Source: Bordetella genomosp. 2
GTDB taxonomy: Bacteria > Pseudomonadota > Gammaproteobacteria > Burkholderiales > Burkholderiaceae_B
Assembly (NCBI RefSeq): GCF_002261345.1
Contig: NZ_NEVT01000003.1
Span: 1,421,747 to 1,485,746, forward strand
Reading direction: 5' to 3'
DNA: 64,000 nucleotides
Shown here: piece after piece, positions 26,906 through 36,062 of the stretch
How the letters are laid out: every line of letters begins with the position of its first letter
Numbering within the stretch: the first letter of the stretch is position 1
Notes under the pieces: generated by a model
Database searches by the model: none
What the model was told of the DNA's origin: nothing
Seen by the model: only the letters and a program-made list of their open reading frames with translations
Made by a program: the position numbers and the translations under genes

Positions 26906-27805
26906 TTACCGGCTGGGCCGCATCACCAGGTAAATGCCCGCCACGGCCAGCAGCATGCCGGGCCAGGCCAGCGGCGGGATCGTCTCGCCCAGCACCAGGA
27001 AGGCGATGACCGCGGTGGTCGGCGGCACCAGGAAGAACAGCGCGGAAACGCGCGCGGCCTCGCCGTGGCGGATCATGGCCAGCAGCAGCGAGATGGCGAT
27101 GAGCGAGTTGCACAGCACCAGGTAGGCCAGCGAGCCGAACAGCGCCGGGGCCCAGTCGATGCGCATCGGTTCGAGCCACAGCGCCAGGGGAGCAGAGACA
27201 GCCAGGCCCACCGAATACTGCACCAGGTTGGCGGTGAGCGGATGGGTGCCGGTGCCATGGCGCTTTTCCCACAGCGTGCCGGCGACGATGGATAGCAGCG
27301 CCAACAGCGCGAACAGCGCCCCGGCCGGGGTGGCCGTGCCCAGCGAGGATTTCGCCAGGATCACCAGCGCGGCGCCGGCCACGCCCAGCAGCAGCCCGGC
27401 CCAGTGGCGCAGTCCGACGCGCTCGCCGGCAAAGGCGGGCGCCAGCAGGCCCACCAGGATCGGCTGTTGCGACGTGATGAGCGCCACTGCGCCGGCCGAC
27501 AGCCCCAGCTTCAGGCTGAGGTAGGTGCAGGCGAAGTAGCCGGCCTGCAGGAACAGGCCGACCATCGCCAGGTGGAGCCAGGCGCGGCCGTCGGCGGGCA
27601 GGGCGGGCCGCAGCCAGGCAAAGGCGCAGCCCACCAGCGCGACCACGCAGGCGTAGCGCAGGGCCAGGAAGGTCAGCGGATCCGCGTAGGCCAGCCCCAG
27701 CTTCAGGAACACGAAGCCGGACGACCAAAGCAGCAGGAACAGCATGGGGGCGTACGCCAGCCAGGCGGGGGCGGATGCGGCGGCCGCGCGATCAGGCGGC
27801 GTCAT
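26906..27805 (-). CDS. DMT/EamA-family transporter
   Basis: A 299-residue membrane protein with about ten hydrophobic segments arranged as two EamA repeats: FLLLWSSGFVFLKLGL in the first and VGLLAPAFAGERVGLRHW between them, and FLVPPTTAVIAFLVLGE in the second. This family exports amino acids or metabolites. Its 5' end overlaps the 3' end of the AraC gene by 14 bases, so the two are one unit in which the regulator is transcribed first. Confidence 0.85.
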   Translation of the reverse strand: MTPPDRAAAASAPAWLAYAPMLFLLLWSSGFVFLKLGLAYADPLTFLALRYACVVALVGCAFAWLRPALPADGRAWLHLAMVGLFLQAGYFACTYLSLKLGLSAGAVALITSQQPILVGLLAPAFAGERVGLRHWAGLLLGVAGAALVILAKSSLGTATPAGALFALLALLSIVAGTLWEKRHGTGTHPLTANLVQYSVGLAVSAPLALWLEPMRIDWAPALFGSLAYLVLCNSLIAISLLLAMIRHGEAARVSALFFLVPPTTAVIAFLVLGETIPPLAWPGMLLAVAGIYLVMRPSR

Positions 27806-28589
27806 GGCGTGCGGCGGCCTGGTCGAAATAGCGGGCCGGCGTGGTGCCGTAGGCGCGCCGGAACATGGCGATGAAGGCGCTGACGTTGTCGTACCCCAGG
27901 TCCAGCGCCACGCTGGTGACGGGGCGGCCGGCGGCCAGCATTTCCAGCGCCCGCATCAGCCGCAGGCGCTGGCGCCAGTCGCTGAAGGCGGAACCGGTTT
28001 CGGCGGCGAAGCGGCGTGTCAACGTGCGCGGTGCGATGGCGGCCCAGCGCGCCCAGTCCTCCAGCCGGCGCGTATCCGCAGGGTCGTCGCTCAAGGCCCG
28101 GGCGATGCGCAGCAGGCGCGGGTCGCGCGGCATCGGCAAGCCGGGCGCGCCGCGCGGCAGGCTGCGCAATTCGTCGAGGATCACGCCGTGCAGCCGCCGG
28201 CAGGCGGCATCGGCCGGCCTGCCGTCCCATGCTGCCGCGCGCAGCACGGCCGCCCGCAGCAGGTCGGAGGCCTGTACCGCGCACGGCGTGGCGGGCAGGC
28301 CCGCGCAGGCGCGCGGCGCGACGTAGACGCTCCAGCCGGCGAAGGGCCCGTGCGAGCGCAGGCTGTGCGACACGCCCGGCGGTATCCAGACCGCCTGGGT
28401 CGCCGGCACGACCCACAGGCCGTCGTCCGTGCCCACTGACAGCAGCCCGCGGGCGGCGCCCAGCAGCTGGCCGCGGGCATGGCGATGCGCCGGCGTGACG
28501 CGCGGCTGGGGGCCGTCGGCCGCCACCGCGATGAGCGGGGGGCCGTCGTCGGATTGCGCGCGGCGAGGCGGCAGCAGCGGATCGGACAT
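27792..28589 (-). CDS. AraC-family regulator with cupin domain
   Basis: A 265-residue regulator with an N-terminal cupin (PAHRHARGQLLGAARG, VWIPPGVSHSL) and a C-terminal AraC DNA-binding region (TLTRRFAAETGSAFSDWRQ then VTSVALDLGYDNVSAFIAMF). The pattern matches regulators that control an adjacent exporter. It overlaps the downstream DMT transporter gene, which is its likely target. The effector is not known. Confidence 0.86.
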   Translation of the reverse strand: MSDPLLPPRRAQSDDGPPLIAVAADGPQPRVTPAHRHARGQLLGAARGLLSVGTDDGLWVVPATQAVWIPPGVSHSLRSHGPFAGWSVYVAPRACAGLPATPCAVQASDLLRAAVLRAAAWDGRPADAACRRLHGVILDELRSLPRGAPGLPMPRDPRLLRIARALSDDPADTRRLEDWARWAAIAPRTLTRRFAAETGSAFSDWRQRLRLMRALEMLAAGRPVTSVALDLGYDNVSAFIAMFRRAYGTTPARYFDQAAARHDAA

Positions 28590-28686
28590 GGCGCGAAAGG
28601 CGTATGGATTGGCTGTTATACCGCAGCGCGGCCCGGCCGTCGCGCCTAGAGTGGAGGCTCTGCAATGACTTCACGAGGACATCATC

Positions 28687-28947
28687 ATGCGAGCGGAAGA
28701 CATACTGCCCGGCCGCCAGGACTGGACCGAGATCGGCGGCGTGGCGGTGCGCAAGGGCACCGTGGCGGCTTTCCTGGCCAATGCCAGGCTGTGGAGCGAT
28801 CCGTCGGCCGATGCCGCGGCGCGCGCCGCCGCGGAGCGCGACATTGCCCGGGCGCTGCCGTCGTTGCGAGCGCTCGGGCTGTTCGAAGTGCTGGAGCCGC
28901 GCGATCCCGCGCTGCGCGAATGGCTGGAGCGGGCCGCCCGGCGGTAG
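28687..28947 (+). CDS. Small protein of unknown function
   Basis: An 86-residue acidic/arginine-rich soluble protein, [18 protein letters not shown] followed by Ala-rich helices and two tryptophans, with no signal peptide, cysteine or histidine. I do not recognise a family. The region starting just upstream holds an AGGACATCATC leader before the ATG. It precedes the COG0523 GTPase gene by 80 bases, but an AT-rich element separates them, so cotranscription is uncertain. Confidence 0.6.
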   Translation: MRAEDILPGRQDWTEIGGVAVRKGTVAAFLANARLWSDPSADAAARAAAERDIARALPSLRALGLFEVLEPRDPALREWLERAARR

Positions 28948-28970
28948 GGACATGGCGTGCCAGGTTTAGG

Positions 28971-28984
28971 AATGATATAACATT
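28971..28984. promoter_or_regulatory. Candidate Zur-type operator
   Basis: AATGATATAACATT is a 14-base imperfect palindrome (two opposing mismatches, arms AATG and CATT, core TATA-like) in an AT-rich patch 44 bases upstream of the COG0523 GTPase. It resembles the AATGTTATA-type half-sites of zinc-uptake-regulator boxes. This is a motif resemblance only. Confidence 0.4.
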
Positions 28985-29027
28985 ACATAAATTGCTTCGC
29001 CTCCTTCATTCCGCCGCTTCGCACACC

Positions 29028-30227
29028 ATGGACAAACTCCCCGTCACCGTTCTTTCCGGCTTCCTCGGCGCCGGCAAGACCACCTTGCTCAATCACATCC
29101 TCAACAATCGCGAGGGCCGCCGGGTGGCGGTGATCGTCAACGACATGAGCGAGGTGAACATCGACGCCGACCTGGTGCGCCAGGGCGGCGCCGAACTGTC
29201 GCGCACCGAAGAGAAGCTGGTCGAGATGAGCAATGGCTGTATCTGCTGCACGCTGCGCGAGGACCTGCTGCTGGAAGTGAGCCGGCTGGCGCGCGAAGGC
29301 AAGTTCGACCAGCTGGTCATCGAGTCCACCGGCATTTCCGAACCCTTGCCGGTGGCCGAGACGTTCACGTTCGCCGACGAGACGGGCCGCGGCCTGTCGG
29401 ACGTGGCGCGCCTGGATACCATGGTTACCGTGGTGGACGCGTACAACTTCCTGCGCGACTACAGCTCGTACGACAGCCTGCAGGCGCGTGGCGAGTCGCT
29501 CGGCGCCGCGGACGAGCGCACAGTGGTCGACTTGCTGGTCGAGCAGGTGGAGTTCTGCGACGTGATCGTGCTGAACAAGATCGACCTGGTGGAGGCTGGC
29601 GCGCGCGAGCGGCTGGCGGCCATGCTCGGGCGCCTGAACCCGCGCGCGCGCATCGTCGCGGCCGAGTTCGGCCGCGTGCCGCTGGACCAGTTGCTCGATA
29701 CCGGGCTGTTCGACTTCGAGCAGGCCGCGCAGGCGCCCGGCTGGCTGAAGGAGCTGCGCGGCGAACACCTGCCGGAAACGCAGGAATATGGCATCGACAG
29801 CTTCGTTTACCGGGCGCGCCGGCCGTTTCATCCGGCCCGCTTTCACGCGCTGATCGAATCGGACTGGCCGGGCGTGGTGCGCTCGAAAGGCTTTTTCTGG
29901 CTGGCCAGCCGGCCCGCATTGGCGGGCTCGTGGTCGCAGGCGGGCGGGGTGTGCCGCCACGGGTTGGCGGGCCGGTGGTGGGCCGCCGTGCCGGCCGAGC
30001 AATGGCCGCGGGACGCGGAGACGGTGGCCCGCATTCGCGCCAAATGGCACGAGGAAACCGGCGACGCCCGCCAGGAATTGGTGCTGATCGGCATGGGCAT
30101 GGACCAGGCCGCGCTGCGCGCGCGCCTGGACCGCTGCCTGCTGGACGACGCCGAGATGGCGCAGGGGCCGGCCGCCTGGTCGACCTACCCCGATCCGTTT
30201 CCCGGGTGGGAGGCGGGCGAGGCCTGA
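29028..30227 (+). CDS. COG0523 GTPase, zinc metallochaperone-like
   Basis: A 399-residue G3E GTPase. The P-loop is GFLGAGKTT (residues 11-19), the metal motif GCICC spans residues 70-74, EST follows at STGISEP, NKID gives base specificity, and the C-terminal CobW-C domain starts about residue 265 ([19 protein letters not shown]). COG0523 proteins deliver zinc or cobalt to client enzymes and are often made under zinc starvation. The length matches the YeiR/ZigA-type group. The ATG at 29028 starts at the P-loop strand, and a possible Zur box lies upstream. Confidence 0.82.
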   Translation: MDKLPVTVLSGFLGAGKTTLLNHILNNREGRRVAVIVNDMSEVNIDADLVRQGGAELSRTEEKLVEMSNGCICCTLREDLLLEVSRLAREGKFDQLVIESTGISEPLPVAETFTFADETGRGLSDVARLDTMVTVVDAYNFLRDYSSYDSLQARGESLGAADERTVVDLLVEQVEFCDVIVLNKIDLVEAGARERLAAMLGRLNPRARIVAAEFGRVPLDQLLDTGLFDFEQAAQAPGWLKELRGEHLPETQEYGIDSFVYRARRPFHPARFHALIESDWPGVVRSKGFFWLASRPALAGSWSQAGGVCRHGLAGRWWAAVPAEQWPRDAETVARIRAKWHEETGDARQELVLIGMGMDQAALRARLDRCLLDDAEMAQGPAAWSTYPDPFPGWEAGEA

Positions 30228-30248
30228 GCGCGCCGCCGGCCGGGGACC

Positions 30249-31232
30249 TTATTTGGCCATCAGGCCCAGATGCTCGATCAGGGCCTTGTCCTTGGCGTAG
30301 GTGGCCTCGGCCCAGGCCCGGTAGTCGGCGCTGTCGCGATAGACCGGTTCCTGGTTGAGCTGCTGCATGACCTGCATGCTGGCCTCGGAGTACAGCGCTT
30401 TCTTGAAGGCGTCGTGCAGGATGCGCACCACTTCCGGGTCCATGCCGGCCGGGCCCGCCAGCCCGTAGGGCGAGGTCGACACGACCCCGTAGCCGAGTTC
30501 CTGGGCGGTGGGCACGTCGGGCCAGCGCTTGGTGCGCTTTTCGCCGAAGGTGACCAGCAGGCGCATCTTGCCGGCATCGACGAACTGGTCCCAGCCGGAG
30601 GCGTCGCTCTGCGCCATGATGTGGCCGCCCAGCAAGGCCTGCTGCATGTCGGCGTTGCCCTTGAACGGCACGTGGTTGAGCTTCACCTTGGCGTTGATGG
30701 CGACTTCTTCCATCAGCAGGTGCGGCGACGAGCCCACGCCGGTGGAGCCGTAGTCGATGGTGCCGGGTTTGTCGCGCGCGGCCTGGATGTACTCGTCGAA
30801 GGTCTTGAACGGCGAGTCCGAACGCACGGTGAAGCCGAAGGTGTAGCCCGACAGGCCCAGGATGAAGGTGAAGTCCTTCAGCGGGTCCCAGTCGGTCTTG
30901 TGCATGTAGGGCATGCGCAGCATGCCGAGCGGGTACTGGCTGATGGTGTAGCCGTCCGGCTTGGCCGTCTTGGCCATGTTGCTCGGCCCCAGGGTGCCGC
31001 CGGCGCCCGGGCGGTTCTCCACGACCACGTTCTGGCCCAGGTGCTTGCTGGCTTCCTGGGCGATGACGCGGAAGTGGCGGTCGGTGGATCCGCCGGCCGG
31101 GAAGGGGACGATCAGGGTGATGGGCTTGGTGGGGAAGTCGGTCTTGGCCAGGGCCGGCCACGGCGCGGCGGCCGCCGTCACGGCGGCCAGCGCGAGGCCC
31201 AGGCAGGCACGGCGGGTGAGGGTGCAAGGCAT
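30249..31232 (-). CDS. Bug-family periplasmic binding protein
   Basis: A 327-residue protein with a signal peptide of about 29 residues with a twin-arginine-like RRAC start and cleavage near PALAKTD. The mature part has the TctC/Bug pattern: PITLIVPFPAGGSTD, VVENRPGAGGTLG, and a KPGTIDYGSTGVGSSPH loop that contacts carboxylate ligands. Bug proteins are numerous in Bordetella. This one lies at the promoter-distal end of a dicarboxylate degradation cluster and may bind a dicarboxylic acid. No tctAB membrane genes are adjacent. Confidence 0.87.
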   Translation of the reverse strand: MPCTLTRRACLGLALAAVTAAAAPWPALAKTDFPTKPITLIVPFPAGGSTDRHFRVIAQEASKHLGQNVVVENRPGAGGTLGPSNMAKTAKPDGYTISQYPLGMLRMPYMHKTDWDPLKDFTFILGLSGYTFGFTVRSDSPFKTFDEYIQAARDKPGTIDYGSTGVGSSPHLLMEEVAINAKVKLNHVPFKGNADMQQALLGGHIMAQSDASGWDQFVDAGKMRLLVTFGEKRTKRWPDVPTAQELGYGVVSTSPYGLAGPAGMDPEVVRILHDAFKKALYSEASMQVMQQLNQEPVYRDSADYRAWAEATYAKDKALIEHLGLMAK

Positions 31233-31350
31233 GGTGGGTTGTCTCCGATGTTTTATATGGCCGGCTGGGTTGCGGCCCGCGCGCTGGCCGGGCGGCGCGG
31301 GCCGGTGAGGGATCGTGGCCAGGTCGTGCGCGGGCGCATGCCCGCCGCGC

Positions 31351-32358
31351 CTACTCGGCCGTCATGCCTTTGTCGCGCGCCAGCTTGCCCCATTTGGCGT
31401 AGTCCGACGCGACGCGCGCGGCCATCTCGGCCGCCGGCTCGTAATGGGCGATGGTGCCGGCGTTGATCAGTTTCTGCTGCAGCCCGGGCTCGGCCAGGAT
31501 GGCCTGCAGTTCGCGGCCGAGGCGGTCCACCACCGCCTGCGGCGTGCCCAGCGGCGCCAGCAGGCCGCCCCAGGAAACGGCATCGAAGCCGTCGAACCCC
31601 TGCTCGGCGATGGTCGGCACGTCGGGCAGCACGGACACGCGCGTCGGCGAACCGACGGCCAGCGCGCGCAGCTTGCCCGCCTGGATATGGGGCAGGGCCG
31701 CGACCAGGTCCGCGTACATCATGGGCACCTGCCCGCCGATGGTGTCGGTGATGGCCGGCACGCCGCCCTTGTAGGCCACGTGCTGCATCTTGAACTGGCC
31801 GACGTCCTGCAGCAGTTCCATGGTCATGTGGCCGAAGCTGCCGGCGCCCGAGCTGGCGTAGTTCAGTTCGCCGGGATGGGCCTTGGCGTAGTCGATCAGT
31901 TGCGGCAGGGTCTTGATGTCCGGCAGCTTTTGCGGGTTGACCACCACCACGATGGGCAGGTCGTAGACCGTGGCCACGGCCTGGAAGTCCTTGGGCGTTT
32001 CGTAGCCGGCGCTCTTGTAGAAGAACGGCGCGAACAGGGTGGGCGTGGCCAGCATCATCAGCGTATAGCCGTCGGCCGGCGAGCGCTTGAGCAGGCCGGC
32101 CGCGATCGAGCCCGAGGCGCCGGGGCGGTTTTCCACGATCACCGGCTGCTTCAGGCGCGCCTCGAGCTGCTGGCCGACCAGGCGCGAGGCGACGTCGGTG
32201 GGGCCGCCGGGCGGGAACGGCACGATCAGCCGGATCGGCTGGCTGGGCCACGTCTGCGCGGCCGCGCCGCCGGCCACCAGCAGGCTGGCGGCGGCGGCCA
32301 GCAGGCCGCGACGGATGCGCGAAACGGGAAAATCGACGGAAGGGGTGTTGCTCATCAT
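31351..32358 (-). CDS. Bug-family periplasmic binding protein
   Basis: A 335-residue Bug protein with an RR-containing signal peptide (RIRRGLLAAAASLLVAGG) and cleavage near AAAQ. Mature motifs are PIRLIVPFPPGGPTD, IVENRPGASGSI and the ligand loop HPGELNYASSGAGSFGH. Two start ATGs are adjacent at 32358 and 32355. It follows the CaiB/BaiF CoA-transferase gene by 83 bases in the same direction and probably supplies the substrate acid of that pathway. Paralogous to the gene at 30249, with clear sequence divergence. Confidence 0.87.
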   Translation of the reverse strand: MMSNTPSVDFPVSRIRRGLLAAAASLLVAGGAAAQTWPSQPIRLIVPFPPGGPTDVASRLVGQQLEARLKQPVIVENRPGASGSIAAGLLKRSPADGYTLMMLATPTLFAPFFYKSAGYETPKDFQAVATVYDLPIVVVVNPQKLPDIKTLPQLIDYAKAHPGELNYASSGAGSFGHMTMELLQDVGQFKMQHVAYKGGVPAITDTIGGQVPMMYADLVAALPHIQAGKLRALAVGSPTRVSVLPDVPTIAEQGFDGFDAVSWGGLLAPLGTPQAVVDRLGRELQAILAEPGLQQKLINAGTIAHYEPAAEMAARVASDYAKWGKLARDKGMTAE

Positions 32359-32441
32359 GGTTGTCTCTTGGTGCTCCACTGCGATTTGCTCTCCTGTGTC
32401 CAGGCGTGCGGGCCCCGGGGGCGCGCCGCCGGGTTCGAATC

Positions 32442-33698
32442 TCAGTCGCCCGACGGCATGTCGGGCAGGGTCAGCACGCCCCTGGCCTGCAGCGCGCGCA
32501 GTTCGTCTTCCGGCAATGCCAGCAGGCGCTGCAGGACTTCCTTGGTGCCTTCGCCGAGCGTGGGCGGCGCGTGGCGGATGGGCAGCCGCTGGCCGTCCAG
32601 CCGGTACGGCGGCGCATACACGTGCGTGGAGCCGGCCACGGGATGCGGCAGCTCCTGCAGCAGGCCGCCCTGGCGGGTGCGTTCGCTGGTCAGGGCTTCG
32701 TGCAGGCCCAGCACCTTGCCGCAGGGGATGCCGCACGCGGCCAGGCGCTCCAGCAGGACGTCGCGCTCGAAGGTGCGGATCAGGTCGGTGACCATGGGCA
32801 GCAGCGTGAGGCGATTCCTGGCGCGCTCGACGTTGGTGGCGTAGCGCGGATCCTCGACGATGTCGGGGCGCATGACGACCTGGCGGCAGAATTTGTCGAA
32901 CTGCGTATTGGTGCCGACGGCGATGATCAGCGGGCCGTCGGCGGCCTCGAACATGCCGTAGGGCACGATGGACGGGTGGGCATTGCCGTAGCGTTGCGGG
33001 TCGCGGCCCAGCAGCATGGCGTCCAGCCCGTAGTAGCTGGTCACCATGATGCCGCAGTCGTACAGCGCCATTTCGATCAGGCGCCCGCGCCCGGTGCGCT
33101 CGCGCCGGAACAGCGCGGCCAGCACGGCCTGGGCGGCGTACATGCCGGTCATCATGTCGACCGCGGCCACGCCGAATTTCAGAGGGGGCTGGCCCGCTTC
33201 GCCATTGATCGCCATCAGGCCGCTCTCGGCCTGGATCACCAGGTCGTAGCCCGGGCGCGCGGCTTCGGGACCCGAACTGTTGTAGCCGCCGATGCCGCAG
33301 TAGATCAGGTCCGGCTTGCGGGCCTTCAGCGCTTCGTAGCCCAGGCCGAGCTTTTCGGCGCCGCCGCTCTTGAAGTTGTGGACGACCACGTCGAAATGCG
33401 GCAGCAGGTCGTAGACGATCTGCACCCCCTCGGGCGACTGCAGGTCCAGCGTGATGGACCGCTTGTTGCGGTTCATGCTGTTGTAGTAGGTGGTCTCGGT
33501 CTTGCCGACGCGCATGCCCCAGTCGCGCGTGTCGTCGCCGCGCACGGGGTGCTCGACCTTGACCACTTCGGCGCCGAAGTCCGCCAGTACCTGGCCGCAC
33601 AGGGGGCCGGCGAACACGCGGGACAGATCCAGCACGCGGATCCCGTCGAGCGGGAAATCCAGGTCGCCGGTATCGCTACTAGCTCGGGTATCGCTCAT
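32442..33698 (-). CDS. CaiB/BaiF (type III) CoA transferase
   Basis: A 418-residue CoA transferase. N-terminal GIRVLDLSRVFAGPLCGQVLADFGAEVVKVE is the family signature (quoted here in parts: LDLSRVFAGP, GAEVVKVE). The catalytic aspartate is likely the Asp of GVAAVDMMTGMYAA. These enzymes move CoA from one acyl-CoA to a free acid. It lies just downstream of PimD-like acyl-CoA dehydrogenase (4 bases between stop and start) and probably activates the free dicarboxylate, taking the role a CoA ligase has in classical pim operons. Confidence 0.87.
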   Translation of the reverse strand: MSDTRASSDTGDLDFPLDGIRVLDLSRVFAGPLCGQVLADFGAEVVKVEHPVRGDDTRDWGMRVGKTETTYYNSMNRNKRSITLDLQSPEGVQIVYDLLPHFDVVVHNFKSGGAEKLGLGYEALKARKPDLIYCGIGGYNSSGPEAARPGYDLVIQAESGLMAINGEAGQPPLKFGVAAVDMMTGMYAAQAVLAALFRRERTGRGRLIEMALYDCGIMVTSYYGLDAMLLGRDPQRYGNAHPSIVPYGMFEAADGPLIIAVGTNTQFDKFCRQVVMRPDIVEDPRYATNVERARNRLTLLPMVTDLIRTFERDVLLERLAACGIPCGKVLGLHEALTSERTRQGGLLQELPHPVAGSTHVYAPPYRLDGQRLPIRHAPPTLGEGTKEVLQRLLALPEDELRALQARGVLTLPDMPSGD

Positions 33699-33702
33699 GG
33701 CG

Positions 33703-34842
33703 TCAATCCTGGTGCGCGCCCAGCGCGATGAAGCGCGCCAGGTGGTGGTCTTCGTCGCCGAGCTGGTGGTCGATCATCACCAGCCGCTTGGCGTAGTGCG
33801 CCAGCGGCAGTTCCCAGGTCATGCCGATGCCGCCGTGCAGCTGGATGCATTCTTCGGCCACCAGCGTGCCGACCCGGCCGATGGTGTACTTGGCCGCCGA
33901 CAGCGCGCGCTCGCGCGCCACGCGGTCGGGGTGGTCGAGGCAGGCGGCGGCGTTGATGACCGACGAGCGCGCCTGCTCGATTTCCAGCAGCACGTCGGCC
34001 ATGCGATGCTGCAGGGCCTGGAAGCGGCCGATCGGCACGCCGAACTGCTTGCGCGTCTGCAAGTATTCCAGCGTGGCGTCGCGCGCCGCGTCCATGGCGC
34101 CCACGGCTTCGGCGCACAAGGCCAGCAGGCCCTTGCCGATGCAGCGCTCCAGCACGGCGTGGCCGGCGCCGGCCTGGCCCAACAGGGCGCCGGCCGGCAG
34201 CCGCACGCCCTCCAGCGAGAGATCGGCGCCGCGCCCGCCGTCGATCAGCGGATAGCCCTGCACGCCCAGCCCGGGCGTGCCGGCGGGCACCAGGAACAGC
34301 GAGATGCCGTCGGCCTCGTCTTCGGCGCCGGCGGTGCGGGCCGAGATCACGAACAGGTTGGCGCGCTCGGCCTGGGCCACCACCGCCTTGGCGCCGTCCA
34401 GGCGCCAGCCGTCGCCGTCGCGCGTGGCGCGTGTCTGCACCCGCGCCAGCTCGTAGCCGCTGGCCGGTTCGGCGTGCGCCAGGGCGATCGCCGTGGCGCC
34501 GGCCAGCAGCGATTCGAGCGCCTGCTTCTGTTCGGCCGAGCCGGCCGCGGCAATGGCATCGCCGGCCATCAGGGCGTCGAGGAAAGGTTCGACGACCAGG
34601 CCGCGGCCCAGCGCCTCGAACACCACCGCGATGTCGAAGCCGCCGCCGCCCAGCCCGCCGTCGGCTTCCGCGAACAGCGCGCCCAGCGCGCCCAGTTCGG
34701 CGTAGCGCTGCCAGAATTCGGCGCTGTAGCCCTCGGGCGAGCGCGCGATGCGGTCGCGCACGGCGAAGCCGTACTGTTCGGCCACGAAGCGTTTCAACAT
34801 GTCCGACAGCATGCGCCGGTCTTCGGTATGGTCGAAGTTCAT
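33703..34842 (-). CDS. pimD: Acyl-CoA dehydrogenase, PimD-like small subunit
   Basis: A 379-residue FAD acyl-CoA dehydrogenase. It shows the FAD/substrate region ALAHAEPASGYELARV, the LEYLQTRKQFGVPIGRFQAL helix and the C-terminal IQLHGGIGMTWE motif. With the adjacent 398-residue partner it matches the two-subunit pimeloyl-CoA dehydrogenase pattern. The gene follows the large-subunit gene with 9 bases between stop and start. The name rests on gene order and length and is inferred. Confidence 0.8.
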   Translation of the reverse strand: MNFDHTEDRRMLSDMLKRFVAEQYGFAVRDRIARSPEGYSAEFWQRYAELGALGALFAEADGGLGGGGFDIAVVFEALGRGLVVEPFLDALMAGDAIAAAGSAEQKQALESLLAGATAIALAHAEPASGYELARVQTRATRDGDGWRLDGAKAVVAQAERANLFVISARTAGAEDEADGISLFLVPAGTPGLGVQGYPLIDGGRGADLSLEGVRLPAGALLGQAGAGHAVLERCIGKGLLALCAEAVGAMDAARDATLEYLQTRKQFGVPIGRFQALQHRMADVLLEIEQARSSVINAAACLDHPDRVARERALSAAKYTIGRVGTLVAEECIQLHGGIGMTWELPLAHYAKRLVMIDHQLGDEDHHLARFIALGAHQD

Positions 34843-34851
34843 GCGGGTTCC

Positions 34852-36048
34852 TTACAGTCCCAGGATCATCTTCGAGATGATGTTCTTCTGGATTTCATTC
34901 GAGCCGCCGAAGATCGACAGCTTGCGGTAGTTGAAGTATTGGGCGGCCGCGCTGTCGGCGCCGTGCGGGCCGATGCGCGGGCCGGCGTAGTCGTCGTCGA
35001 GCGCCTGCTCGATGTACGGCCGCGCGTAGGGCCCCATGGCGCGGCGGTTCAGCGCGGTGAGTTCCTGGCGGATTTGCGTGCCGCGGATCTTGAGCATGGA
35101 GCTCTCGGCGCCCGGGGCGCCGCCGTTGGCGGCGGCGGCCAGCACGCGCAGGTTGGTGGTGCGCATGTTGTCGAGCTCGATCTCGACGCGCGCCAGGCGC
35201 GCCGCGAAGGCCGGGTCCTGCGCCAGCGGGCGGCCGTTCTTGCGCTGCCGCGCGGCCAGTTCCTTGAGCTGCAGCAGGGCCGCAGTGGACAGGCCCACGC
35301 CGGCGATGTTGGTGCGCTCGTAGGTCAGCAGGTATTTGGCGCAGGACCAGCCGCGATTTTCCTCGCCCACCAGGTTGGCGGCGGGGACGCGCACATCCGA
35401 GAAGAACACTTCGTTGACTTCGTGCTCGCCGTCCAGGGTGATGATGGGACGGACCTCGATGCCGGGCGTGTTCATGTCGATCAACAGGAAGCTGATGCCC
35501 TCCTGCGGCTTGCCCTCGGTTCGGGTGCGCACCAGGCAGAAGATCATGTTGGCGTGCTGGCCGAGCGTGGTCCAGGTCTTCTGGCCGTTGACGATGTAGT
35601 GGTCGCCGTCCCGCACCGCGCTGGTCTTGAGCGAGGCCAGGTCCGAGCCGGCGCCCGGCTCGGAGTAGCCCTGGCACCACCAGTCGGAGCCGTCCAGGAT
35701 GCGCGGCAGCCAGTAGCGCTTTTGCGCTTCGTCGCCGTACTTGATCAGCACGGGTCCCAGCATGCTCAGGCCGAACGGCACGATGCGCGGCGCATGGGCC
35801 AGCGCGCATTCGTTCTCGAAGATGAATTTCTGCACGGCGCTCCAGCCGGTGCCGCCGTATTCGCGCGGCCAGTGGCTGGCCAGCCAGCCACGCGCATTCA
35901 GGATGGCGTGCCAGGCTTCCATGTCTTCCTTGCGCAGGCGGCGGTGCTCGCGCACCTTGCGCGCCAGCGCCTCGGGCAGCTCGGCCGCCAGGAAGGCGCG
36001 CACTTCGGCGCGGAACGCCTCTTCTTCGGGGGTGAAATTCAAGTCCAT
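34852..36048 (-). CDS. pimC: Acyl-CoA dehydrogenase, PimC-like large subunit
   Basis: A 398-residue acyl-CoA dehydrogenase. Motifs include ARGWLASHWPREYGGTGWS, the FAD motif WWCQGYSEPGAGSDLASL, VNGQKTWTTLGQHA, and the C-terminal IFGGSNEIQKNIISKMIL. The SEPGAGSD and GGSNEIQ signatures are typical of the large subunit of pimeloyl-CoA dehydrogenase. The ATG at 36048 starts MDLNFTPEEEAFR, standard for the family. It is 14 bases downstream of the thiolase gene in the same operon. Confidence 0.84.
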   Translation of the reverse strand: MDLNFTPEEEAFRAEVRAFLAAELPEALARKVREHRRLRKEDMEAWHAILNARGWLASHWPREYGGTGWSAVQKFIFENECALAHAPRIVPFGLSMLGPVLIKYGDEAQKRYWLPRILDGSDWWCQGYSEPGAGSDLASLKTSAVRDGDHYIVNGQKTWTTLGQHANMIFCLVRTRTEGKPQEGISFLLIDMNTPGIEVRPIITLDGEHEVNEVFFSDVRVPAANLVGEENRGWSCAKYLLTYERTNIAGVGLSTAALLQLKELAARQRKNGRPLAQDPAFAARLARVEIELDNMRTTNLRVLAAAANGGAPGAESSMLKIRGTQIRQELTALNRRAMGPYARPYIEQALDDDYAGPRIGPHGADSAAAQYFNYRKLSIFGGSNEIQKNIISKMILGL

Positions 36049-36062
36049 GGATGTTCTCGTGC

